Notes under the pieces: model-generated
Database searches by the model: none
Seen by the model: the letters and a program-made list of their open reading frames with translations, nothing else
Told to the model about the DNA's origin: nothing
Program-made: the position numbers and the translations under genes
Assembly (NCBI GenBank): GCA_035267785.1
Contig: DATFLL010000033.1
Coordinates: 1-34,339 of the forward strand
Direction of reading: 5' to 3'
From: DATFLL01 sp035267785
GTDB lineage: Bacteria > Pseudomonadota > Gammaproteobacteria > DATFLL01
Length of the DNA: 34,339 bases
In this document: positions 26,059-33,112 of the stretch, one piece after another
Layout: every line of letters starts with the position of its first letter
Numbering within the stretch: position 1 is the stretch's first letter

Positions 26059-26907
26059 ATGTTCACTAGCCTGGTTCAACGGCTTATTTCGGACGGCTCG
26101 ACGCTGACACGCAGGGCAGCGCCTCGGGGCCGGCCCGTGCTCGCCGAGGTCCACCCACCCACGCCCAGCCCTCGACCGATGATCCGTCTCGAAGGACTCC
26201 ACCAGCGTTACGGAGACCGCGCGGTATTGAACGGGGTGGACCTGACCGTCCAACAAGGCGAAGTCGTCGCCATCTGCGGTCCCAGCGGCGCCGGAAAGTC
26301 CACGCTGCTGCGGACCATCAACTATCTGCAGCCCGTCGATGGCGGTGAAATAGAAATCGACGGCTGCCGCCTGCCACCGCGCAACCGGAACGACCTGCGC
26401 GCGGTACGCCAGCGAGTCGGCATGGTCTTCCAGCAGTTCAACCTCTACCCGCACATGACGGCCGCGGAGAATATCTGTCTTGCGCCCACCAAGGTCCTGG
26501 CTTGGTCCCGCAAGATGGCCCTGGACAAGGCGCAAGATCTGCTGGAGCAGGTCGGCCTCAGGGACCGCGCCGGCGCCTATCCGAGTCAGTTGTCGGGCGG
26601 CGAACAACAGCGCGTCGCCATCGCTCGGGCGCTGGCGATGCAACCCAAGGTCCTGCTGCTGGACGAGCCGACCGCCTCCCTGGACATGGAGCGCAAGGCG
26701 GAGGTGTTGGAGGTGATCAAGGGACTGGCACGCGGCCAACAGACAGTGGTGCTCGTCTCGCATGAACTGCAGTTCGCCTCGTCCGTGGCCAACCGCATGG
26801 TCTTCATGGACAACGGCCGTATTGTCGAATCGGATATTCCGGAAACGCTGCTGAACAATCCGCGCGAGATGCGAACGCAAGCGTTCATGCGGCAACTACA
26901 CCTGTAG
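26059..26907 (+). CDS. Amino acid ABC importer ATPase, GlnQ/HisP type
   Basis: This 282-residue ATPase has Walker A GPSGAGKS (74-81), the Q-loop FQQFNLYPHM, signature LSGGEQQR, Walker B LLLDEPTASLD and the H-loop VSHEL, the standard set of the GlnQ/HisP group. The first 40 residues before MIRLEGL are extra relative to the family; the ATG at 26179 could be the true start but lacks a ribosome site, whereas 26059 has AAAGGGA upstream. It follows the binding-protein gene by 64 bases and serves the two permeases after it. Confidence 0.9.
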   Translation: MFTSLVQRLISDGSTLTRRAAPRGRPVLAEVHPPTPSPRPMIRLEGLHQRYGDRAVLNGVDLTVQQGEVVAICGPSGAGKSTLLRTINYLQPVDGGEIEIDGCRLPPRNRNDLRAVRQRVGMVFQQFNLYPHMTAAENICLAPTKVLAWSRKMALDKAQDLLEQVGLRDRAGAYPSQLSGGEQQRVAIARALAMQPKVLLLDEPTASLDMERKAEVLEVIKGLARGQQTVVLVSHELQFASSVANRMVFMDNGRIVESDIPETLLNNPREMRTQAFMRQLHL

Positions 26908-26943
26908 ATGCATCGCCGCCTTGCGGCCGAACCGAGATCCCAC

Positions 26944-27645
26944 ATGCATTACAGCTTCGATTGGTCGATCCCCTTCCAGCCCCCTTATTTGGGGTGGCTC
27001 GTGCGCGGTGCCGTCCTGACCATGGCCTTGGCCGCGGCCACGACCGTCACCTCGCTGGCCGTCGGCACTGCGGTGTGCCTGGGCCGATTCTCGGCCCGCG
27101 CCTGGATGCGCCGGCTGTGCGCCCTCTACATCGAGGTGACCAGAAACGTGCCCGGTCTGTTCTGGATACTGTTCTTCTACTTCGTCTTCCCGGACATCCT
27201 CCCGCACGTCCTCGGCGACCCGCTCGGGCGTTACGCACATTTTTCGATCGTGGCCAGCGTTCTCGCCCTGACGGTGGACAACTCGCCCTATGTGGCCGAG
27301 ATACTCTACAGCGGCGTGCAGGCGGTTCCATCCGGACAATGGGAGGCGTCGGCCGCCACCGGGCTCTCGTCGGCCCAGCAATGGTGGTCGGTTATTTTCC
27401 CCCAGGCTGCACGCATGTCCGCCGGACCACTCGGGACGCGCGTCATCCACAATTTCAAGAACACGTCCCTTTGCATGGTCATCGCGACCCCAGAGCTGAC
27501 CTGGGCGACTCAACAAATCCAGTCGCTCACCTTTCGGGGCCTCGAGGCCACGACCGTGGCAACGGTGTTCTACGTAACCGTGAGCCTGACGCTGGCGGGA
27601 CTTTTCAGCGTACTGGAAAGCCGAGTCGACTGGTCCAACACATAG
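26944..27645 (+). CDS. Amino acid ABC importer permease, HisM/GlnP type (first subunit)
   Basis: This 233-residue inner-membrane protein has about five TM segments and the cytoplasmic EAA loop (GQWEASAATGLSSAQQWW) that contacts the ATPase. The segment YIEVTRNVPGLFWILFF is the hallmark (family: RGTPLLVQL-like). The ATG at 26944 is chosen; an ATG at 26908 directly after the ATPase stop would add 12 basic residues. It pairs with the second permease gene 13 bases downstream, as in importers with two different subunits. Confidence 0.86.
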   Translation: MHYSFDWSIPFQPPYLGWLVRGAVLTMALAAATTVTSLAVGTAVCLGRFSARAWMRRLCALYIEVTRNVPGLFWILFFYFVFPDILPHVLGDPLGRYAHFSIVASVLALTVDNSPYVAEILYSGVQAVPSGQWEASAATGLSSAQQWWSVIFPQAARMSAGPLGTRVIHNFKNTSLCMVIATPELTWATQQIQSLTFRGLEATTVATVFYVTVSLTLAGLFSVLESRVDWSNT

Positions 27646-27658
27646 AGAATTCCCCGTT

Positions 27659-28468
27659 TTGACTGCGATCGTCTCACAACTCCTGAACGACGGTAAGCTC
27701 CTGCTGGTGGGGGACCTTGCCGATGGCCATATCGGCGGTTTGGCAGTCAATCTATACGCCGCGGTACTGTCTCTCGGAGTCGGATTCGTACTCGCGCTGC
27801 CGATTGGCGTCGCACGCTCATCCCGGTTGCGGCTGGCGCGTTGGCCCGCACAGGCGTACATCGAATTCGTCAAGGCAGTGCCGATACTGCTGTTCGTGTT
27901 CTGGCTGTACCTGCTCCTACCCGTCGTCACGCCGCTGTCGCTGCCGGCAACGGCGAGCGCGATAGTCTCTTTCGCCATCTACAGCTCCGCGTATCTTGCC
28001 GAAGTGGTGCGCGCCGGGATCGAGTCGGTCCCCGAAGGCCAGTACGAGGCTGCGATGTCCCAGGGATTCGGCTCGACCGGCGCGCTCGTAAACGTGGTAC
28101 TGCCCCAGGCCCTGCGTAACATGATTCCCTGCTTTGCCAGCTTCCTGATCTCGATATTCAAGGACACGTCCGTTCTGTACATCATCGGCATCGCCGACAT
28201 CTACGAGCTCGGCGTTGCCATCACAGAGCACCACCCCGCACGCCTGGCACAGGTCTACATGGAAATGGGGGTCATATTATTCGTCGTGTGTTATGCGCTC
28301 GCAAGCGCGGCGCGCTGGCTCGAACGGCGGCTCGGCATGGCACATTGCCAAGAGTGCGAGGCATTGGCCTGGGAACGGGGTGTTATCCAGCCTCCGTCCA
28401 CGACGAGGCTGAACAAGGACACGAACGAGGCAAGCCCACCGCGCCTGGGACAGACAACAGCCGGGTGA
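27659..28468 (+). CDS. Amino acid ABC importer permease (second subunit)
   Basis: This 269-residue inner-membrane protein has about five TM segments, YIEFVKAVPILLFVFW and an EAA loop (GQYEAAMSQGFGST). It begins with TTG at 27659, with no strong ribosome site, probably because translation is coupled to the preceding gene. After the last TM segment it has an unusual hydrophilic tail of about 45 residues containing two cysteines (AHCQECEAL) that ordinary members lack. The tail could sense a thiol-reactive metalloid or be a harmless extension. Confidence 0.84.
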   Translation: MTAIVSQLLNDGKLLLVGDLADGHIGGLAVNLYAAVLSLGVGFVLALPIGVARSSRLRLARWPAQAYIEFVKAVPILLFVFWLYLLLPVVTPLSLPATASAIVSFAIYSSAYLAEVVRAGIESVPEGQYEAAMSQGFGSTGALVNVVLPQALRNMIPCFASFLISIFKDTSVLYIIGIADIYELGVAITEHHPARLAQVYMEMGVILFVVCYALASAARWLERRLGMAHCQECEALAWERGVIQPPSTTRLNKDTNEASPPRLGQTTAG

Positions 28469-28529
28469 CCGACGCCCGCTTCAAACAATCCCAACGACAA
28501 GGTCGATACCTACATCACGGAGAACCAGT

Positions 28530-28988
28530 ATGGAAATGAAGGGCCAAAAGGAGCGCCGGTTCACGGTGCGACTGCAACATCTGGACAAGTATCGCTTCCA
28601 ATCACAGGCGGGGGAAGACGGCAACGATCACGGGGTACCCTTTGTGTCAGACGAGCCGGATCCGGTGGGTGATGCGTCCGGACCCGCGACACCCTCGATG
28701 CTCGGCGCGGCGATCGGTCATTGCCTGTCCGCGAGCCTGTTGGAATGCCTGCGCCGCGCGCGCATCCCAGTCAGCAAGTTCGAGGCCGACGTGGAAAGTG
28801 TGGTACAGCCGAACGAAGACGGCTTGCCGCGCATCACCGAAGTGCTCGTTCACCTGCAGCCGACGATCAGCCCGGACGGGAACCGCCACGGGCGCTGTGC
28901 CGATATCTTCGAGAACTACTGCACCGTTTCCTCGTCCATAAAACGCGGAATCGCGGTGAACGTGGACGTAGACTGGCAACTGGACTGA
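28530..28988 (+). CDS. OsmC-family thiol-dependent protein
   Basis: This 152-residue cytoplasmic protein has the OsmC fold: an N-terminal beta part, then the first catalytic-type cysteine C65 in AIGHCLSASLL and the second, C131, in ENYCTVSSSIKRG. OsmC/Ohr enzymes reduce organic hydroperoxides with a cysteine pair; some YhfA-type members have unknown substrates. A GGAG lies 7 bases before the ATG at 28530. It follows the importer genes and precedes the oxygenase by 12 bases, so it probably acts in the same pathway, on an oxidised or thiol-reactive intermediate. Confidence 0.8.
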   Translation: MEMKGQKERRFTVRLQHLDKYRFQSQAGEDGNDHGVPFVSDEPDPVGDASGPATPSMLGAAIGHCLSASLLECLRRARIPVSKFEADVESVVQPNEDGLPRITEVLVHLQPTISPDGNRHGRCADIFENYCTVSSSIKRGIAVNVDVDWQLD

Positions 28989-29000
28989 GGACTATTACTG

Positions 29001-29849
29001 ATGCTCGATCGTACCCTGGTTACCGAAAGCGACACACCGACCGCTTACTTTGACGCCCGTCAGCGCCCCGATGACCCTGTAGACAGAGCCCATTGGGAGG
29101 AGGAAATTGCCGGATGCGTCAACGAGTGCCTGTTTGCGGTCATCCGAAACATCCCCGCAGCGGCGGGTTGTGACGCCTCGACCGTACGACAGGAAGGTCG
29201 CGCGTTCATGCGCCAGGCAACGCATTCCTATCCCTGGTCGGAGGACGGGCAGCGCGTACTCCTGCGGGGCCTCGGGCCCGCGACCGCTGATACATCGCCC
29301 GCCCTGCTCCAGACCTGTCAGCGAGCACAAGAGTTGTTCTTCTCGATCGCCCAGACCTGCCTCACCCCGGCGGAGTACGAACGCACACGCGGTGAAACCA
29401 CGCTGGCATCGCATGATCCGATATTGCAGGTATACGAGAGCTGGCAGGGCAGTCATGGCCTGCACAACGACTCCCGGCAGTCGCATCTTCGACTCCCGCT
29501 GATCGGGTCCTTCCTTGTGGCCAAGGGAAGCAACGCGCGCGGTTTAAAGATCTGGCCCGGCTACGCCGATGACGCCATCGAAATCGAGCTGGCGCCCGGG
29601 GATCTGATGTTGATGCGCGACAGTATTGAGGTGAAATCCGGCCAGATACGTTATCCCCTGACGCATGCCACCATGCCGGCGACCGGCCCCGAGGACAGCG
29701 AGCGTATCGTCGCGATTCACCGGGCCGGGCTGTTCCCGCGTTCTTTCCTCGACTCGGTACACGACGCTGGAAAAAACCTGATGGATATCTATCTGGAGTC
29801 TGTGGCTGGCACGCACGCCGCGGACCTCGCGTCGGCAAACGCCACCTAG
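29001..29849 (+). CDS. 2-oxoglutarate/Fe(II)-oxygenase-like protein
   Basis: This 282-residue protein is not an obvious family member but has the right facial-triad pattern: H155-N-D157 in GLHNDSR, distal H222 in PLTHATM, and R235 (SERIVAIH) 13 residues later as a possible 2-oxoglutarate carboxylate ligand; LAPGDLMLMRDS before the distal histidine fits the strand that carries it. Such enzymes hydroxylate, desaturate or cleave small molecules. GAGG lies 10 bases before the ATG. It is the last gene of the importer operon. The assignment rests on motif spacing alone; a different jelly-roll function is possible. Confidence 0.6.
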   Translation: MLDRTLVTESDTPTAYFDARQRPDDPVDRAHWEEEIAGCVNECLFAVIRNIPAAAGCDASTVRQEGRAFMRQATHSYPWSEDGQRVLLRGLGPATADTSPALLQTCQRAQELFFSIAQTCLTPAEYERTRGETTLASHDPILQVYESWQGSHGLHNDSRQSHLRLPLIGSFLVAKGSNARGLKIWPGYADDAIEIELAPGDLMLMRDSIEVKSGQIRYPLTHATMPATGPEDSERIVAIHRAGLFPRSFLDSVHDAGKNLMDIYLESVAGTHAADLASANAT

Positions 29850-29875
29850 GCACGGTGCGGCCGCGCCGGCTGGAG

Positions 29876-29909
29876 GACATCGGCGAAACCGGCTGGTTTC
29901 GCCGATGTC
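29876..29909. terminator. Perfect 15-bp hairpin between convergent genes
   Basis: GACATCGGCGAAACC and its exact complement flank a 4-base loop GGCT. It lies between the ends of the convergent oxygenase (29849) and ArsD-like (29924) genes, the usual place for a bidirectional terminator. Neither side has a clear T-run, so termination would need another factor. I have no evidence for a recombination role. Confidence 0.55.
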
Positions 29910-29923
29910 GCCCACGTCGACGT

Positions 29924-30475
29924 TTAGACCGACGAGGAACCGCGAAATCGGTCCGGGAGTGGATACTCCTCAGGTTCGGTCTGAACCGACGTGCCGGGGC
30001 TGCAACATCCGTCGGTTTCCAGTCCGTTGAGCGTCTCCCGGATATCATCGGATTTCATACTGTTTCCCGCCACACTCGCGCCTTGGCCGTCCACGGACGG
30101 GTCGTCCCGCAACCACGTTTCTATAGCTTCCGCGGGCGGGACTTCCGAATGGGACGCAACTTCACCATTGACGATGAGCACGGGAAACAGACCCAGGCCG
30201 TACTCCTGAAACAGACCCAGCAAACGACCGACCAGCGACCGTTGCCTTTGATCGAGCCGCGGCCCCAGGAACATCAGGCCGCGCTGCGCATCGGTAATCG
30301 TCTCGACCGTCACGTCGTCCTGGCGTCCGGTACGCTGCATGGCTGTATCGAGTCGATCTCTCAAGTCCTGCTCCTGCAACACTGCATCGGCGCTGCAACA
30401 GCGGGCCGAAATGATCCCCACGGCGCCCGGCTGCAGCAGGCGCCACAGCGCGCTATCGTCGAATTTGTCAGACAT
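29924..30475 (-). CDS. ArsD-like thiol protein with a cysteine-containing tail
   Basis: This 183-residue protein has a thioredoxin-fold-like core (about 15-125) with an N-terminal vicinal pair C26-C27 (SARCCSAD) where ArsD has its metalloid-binding cysteines, and the segment LFPVLIVNGEVASHSEVP, which resembles the LPxxLVDGEVV strand of ArsD. A further pair C157-C158 (DGCCSPGT) lies in an acidic, poorly structured tail. ArsD hands As(III) to an ArsA ATPase; no arsA is in this window. GGAGG lies 7 bases before the ATG. Palindrome C lies 35-50 bases upstream, tying it to the ArsR regulon. It may be a chaperone or sensor. Confidence 0.62.
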   Translation of the reverse strand: MSDKFDDSALWRLLQPGAVGIISARCCSADAVLQEQDLRDRLDTAMQRTGRQDDVTVETITDAQRGLMFLGPRLDQRQRSLVGRLLGLFQEYGLGLFPVLIVNGEVASHSEVPPAEAIETWLRDDPSVDGQGASVAGNSMKSDDIRETLNGLETDGCCSPGTSVQTEPEEYPLPDRFRGSSSV

Positions 30476-30509
30476 CGATTGCCCTCCCTGTCGCGAGCCA
30501 AATATATTC

Positions 30510-30525
30510 ATATATGCGCACAAAT
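30510..30525. promoter_or_regulatory. ArsR-type operator before the ArsD-like gene (site C)
   Basis: ATATATG-CG-CACAAAT has arms that match site B (ATATGTG-TG-CACATAT) at 12 of 14 positions with the same 2-base spacer. It lies 35-50 bases before the ArsD-like start, in the usual promoter-proximal position. Confidence 0.6.
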
Positions 30526-30896
30526 GCACAGATAGGCTACACGCACCCAGGCCCGCGTGCAAGTCGCCCAGCGCCTCGCCAGGCAATTCCGGTACAGCCT
30601 GCCGAGGTCTACCCATGGGCGACGATTGTGCCGAAACAATAGCCGCCATCGACACGAACATCGTGGCCAGCAGCTAGGCCGCGACGAGTGGCCGCCACTC
30701 GCGCACGGGCTCTCCGTAACATAAAGCGACGCGCTTGCTCTGGCGCAACTCTGTCCCACCTTATGAAGGGTAACGTCCTGCTTCTTCTATGCGATCCGGT
30801 TCGAACGTCAGGCACGAACGGAACCGACCAAGACGATTTAACGCGCGTGTTTCCGCCGCCCACGGTCGACAATCGACGGTTGTCTACCTCTCCATC
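30526..30896. other. Region without a convincing gene
   Basis: About 370 bases between site C and the methyltransferase gene. It holds a 7-base-pair hairpin CGAGTGG-CCG-CCACTCG at 30685-30701 without a T-run. No ORF with a credible ribosome site or domain was found on either strand. Confidence 0.4.
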
Positions 30897-31541
30897 TTAT
30901 CCAGCCGAACTCACGCCGACCGCGAGAAAGCCACCGAGGCTCAGGCGGCTCGGCAACACACGCTCCAGGGCGCGGGCGGCCGGGCCACCGCCGGGCAAGA
31001 AAACCGCCGAGCGGATTTCCAGACCACCCGCCGGCCGCGCCGCGAACAAGCGGCGCACTTCGCCGGGCGTGTGCCAGTGCGCACCCCGATAGGCACCGCG
31101 GCCCCCGCCCCGGCCCTTCTGGCGATACAGGAGACTGTGCCGGTTCAGCAGGCCCAGTGCCAGGTGCCCGCGGGTGACTCTCAGCATCTCGCCGATGGCC
31201 CGTTCCTGTTCTTCGATGAAACACAACGACGTAACCGCAACGCACAGCTCAAAATGCTTGTCGGGAAACGGCAGCGCCAGCGCGTCGCCGATAAGATAGA
31301 ACTCTTCACCGACCCGATGTTCCGTCGCAAACCCGACCGTCGCCGGGTCGGGATCGATACCGGTCACCGACAGGCCGTCGCCCGCGAAGCGCCGCGAGAA
31401 ATAACCCGTCCCGCAGCCGACATCAAGCAAACGCTGCCCCCGCTCGGCGCCGAGCAAGTGTCGCAGCAACCGATATTCGGTATCCCCAATCCAGGACCCG
31501 CGGGCGGATTCGTACCAGGCGTTGTAGTCTTCAGGGGTCAA
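30897..31541 (-). CDS. Class I SAM-dependent methyltransferase
   Basis: This 214-residue cytoplasmic enzyme belongs to the UbiE/BioC-like small methyltransferases: motif I LLDVGCGTGYFSRRF, the acidic residue of motif II in VTGIDPD, and post-I LPFPDKHFELCVAVTSLCF. The C-terminal part is arginine- and glycine-rich. The start is TTG at 31541 with GAGG upstream, which fits the end of homology with the decayed copy at 15265-15880. Its substrate is unknown. It lies 57 bases after a lipoprotein gene in the same direction, and no operator of the ArsR type precedes it. Confidence 0.87.
   Translation of the reverse strand: MTPEDYNAWYESARGSWIGDTEYRLLRHLLGAERGQRLLDVGCGTGYFSRRFAGDGLSVTGIDPDPATVGFATEHRVGEEFYLIGDALALPFPDKHFELCVAVTSLCFIEEQERAIGEMLRVTRGHLALGLLNRHSLLYRQKGRGGGRGAYRGAHWHTPGEVRRLFAARPAGGLEIRSAVFLPGGGPAARALERVLPSRLSLGGFLAVGVSSAG
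30914..31247. repeat. Long direct repeat, copy 2 (pairs with 15297-15630)
   Basis: This copy lies inside the intact methyltransferase gene. It matches copy 1 base for base apart from about 15 substitutions and no gaps. Beyond 31247 the two genes differ strongly. Confidence 0.85.
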
Positions 31542-31598
31542 TACGCCTCACCCAATAGAGCGCATCTATGGCCTGGTCCTCCAAGCCGGAGGTTTCTT

Positions 31599-31979
31599 CT
31601 ATTTTATCGGTACGAGGACCAGAGTATTCACAAGCTGAATCGTTTCCCCATCGTATGAACCATACGCCAGGGTGGGCGATCTCACATCTTGCACGACAAC
31701 TGTGTTCTTCGAGTCGTCCCAATATTCGCTTTCCAATTTGAACTCCCCGGATTTCTCAACGGATCCATCATTCTCGTTGTAAACCGTGCAGGAGTAATGC
31801 CACTGGGTCTTCAGTGGATGACAGAGATACCAGTTGCCGCCATCGACTCCCCCGCTCCACCGGGCCTCCTTCGGGACGTTTGCCGGCCGTACGTGCGCGA
31901 TCTCCTGTCCCTTGTCGCACCCCGCGAGCGCGACGGCTATCAGGCCGATACCTATGAAGATTTTAGAAGAGAGCGTCAT
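31599..31979 (-). CDS. Small lipoprotein of unknown function
   Basis: This 126-residue protein has a type II signal peptide with lipobox AVALAGC (lipidated C21), so it is anchored in the outer or inner membrane after processing. The mature part is hydrophilic, with two more cysteines (YLCHPL and YSCTVY) likely in a disulfide. The ATG at 31979 has AAGGGAT upstream; the frame is open 37 codons further but without a signal. Not recognised beyond the lipoprotein signal. Confidence 0.72.
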   Translation of the reverse strand: MTLSSKIFIGIGLIAVALAGCDKGQEIAHVRPANVPKEARWSGGVDGGNWYLCHPLKTQWHYSCTVYNENDGSVEKSGEFKLESEYWDDSKNTVVVQDVRSPTLAYGSYDGETIQLVNTLVLVPIK

Positions 31980-32410
31980 CGCATTTATCCCTTCAAATAG
32001 CCCTGTCCCGGATATTCCCGATAATAGAACGTTCGGGGCTATTTCCGCGAGCCGGCAGTGGTTGCGCGTCGCGGCATAGCCGCAGAACATCCCGCAAACA
32101 TCAGCGGTGTCCGCTCGGGAAGGCGGTCACACGCTCGGTTCGATGGCAATCGTCGCGCCTGTTGAATCGATCTGCCCCAAGCGAAACGCCCGGCGGGTAC
32201 AGCGGCACGTACAGTGTCAACAAGGCATCCCGTCCAGCGACATGAGCTTCCTGTCCAACTCGAGTCGCATAGTTACCCTCGACCACGATGAGTACCAGCC
32301 ACAGGGACGCCCCTGCGTGACGTTGAGGCGTCAATTTTTTGCGAATTTCTTTCAGTAGCCTTGCGTCTTCTGTGGGTGTTGTCGTTGTTTTTGATTCCCG
32401 AAGGTCCGTC
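31980..32410. other. Region between lipoprotein and norC promoter
   Basis: About 430 bases with no gene I can support; a minus-strand ORF at 32101-32334 has no ribosome site or domain. The right part is T-rich on the plus strand. A short hairpin followed by T residues at 32318-32340 is listed separately. Confidence 0.4.
32318..32340 (+). terminator. Weak possible terminator upstream of norC
   Basis: TGACG-TTGAGG-CGTCA followed by A and six T. The 5-base-pair stem is short and no plus-strand gene ends before it, so it could insulate norC from readthrough or be chance. Confidence 0.3.
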
Positions 32411-32424
32411 TTGACCTAAATCAA
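32411..32424. promoter_or_regulatory. FNR/Dnr-type box upstream of norC
   Basis: TTGAC-CTAA-ATCAA is a perfect FNR/Dnr half-site palindrome. A GATAAA element at 32448-32453 could be the -10, which would place the box near -41.5 for a start near 32460, the class II activation geometry. It drives norCB. Confidence 0.8.
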
Positions 32425-32650
32425 GGTACCACGCTCAGGTATTACGCGATAAAGCGTACATGGAGCGTGCACAGCCTCCGAGCCCCCAAGGAGCATCGGG
32501 TAATTCCGAAGCAGGTAACGACTGGGAACTGCGCACGGCGATGCCGGTGAGCATCTGTGCCGTTTGGCTCCAACTCGTTAGGAACGCGACAACCGTGTCT
32601 CGATGCGCCGGAGCGTACGCTGACCCTACACCCCTTCAAGGAGACGGATA

Positions 32651-33076
32651 ATGCAACAAGTCTTCACCAAGGCTATGGCCAGAAATATTTTTCTGGGCGG
32701 AGCCGCCTTTTTTCTCATCATCTATCTGGTGCTTACCTACGACACATGGCAACAGATCCCGGTACGCGATCACGCCGACAAAATGACACCGGCGGTCGTC
32801 GCAGGTCGTTATCTGGTGGACACCAACGACTGCGTCGGCTGCCACACCATCAATGGTGAAGGCGCCTACTTCGCACCCGAGCTGGACAATGTCTATAAGC
32901 GCCGGGGAGCGGCGTTCATAAAGGCATGGATCCGTTCGCAGCCCACCGGGGTGGCGGGACGGCGCCAGATGCCTCATTTCAATTTCAGCGGCCAGCAGCT
33001 GAACGACATCGTCGCCTACTTAAAGTGGCTATCCAACGTCGATACCAACAACTGGCCGCCCAACATCCAAGGTTGA
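32651..33076 (+). CDS. norC: Nitric oxide reductase cytochrome c subunit
   Basis: This 141-residue subunit of the cNOR complex has an N-terminal TM anchor (about 12-31) and a periplasmic cytochrome c domain with CVGCH (C61, C64, H65) and the axial methionine M107 in RRQMPHF. It passes electrons from periplasmic donors to NorB. The ATG at 32651 has AAGGAG upstream and matches the family length. norB follows 36 bases later. A leader of about 190 bases separates it from the putative transcription start. Confidence 0.95.
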   Translation: MQQVFTKAMARNIFLGGAAFFLIIYLVLTYDTWQQIPVRDHADKMTPAVVAGRYLVDTNDCVGCHTINGEGAYFAPELDNVYKRRGAAFIKAWIRSQPTGVAGRRQMPHFNFSGQQLNDIVAYLKWLSNVDTNNWPPNIQG

Positions 33077-33112
33077 TGGGCTCTACCACCGTCTAAGCGT
33101 GAAGGAGAAATC

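Noticed and set aside
30685..30701. Seven-base-pair hairpin CGAGTGG-CCG-CCACTCG.
   Set aside because: No T-run, no adjacent gene end and no repeat elsewhere in the window.
30789..31658. A 289-codon plus-strand ORF across the methyltransferase, with a similar one at 15040-15786.
   Set aside because: Both are antisense shadows of the methyltransferase pair; their resemblance to each other only reflects the duplicated DNA.
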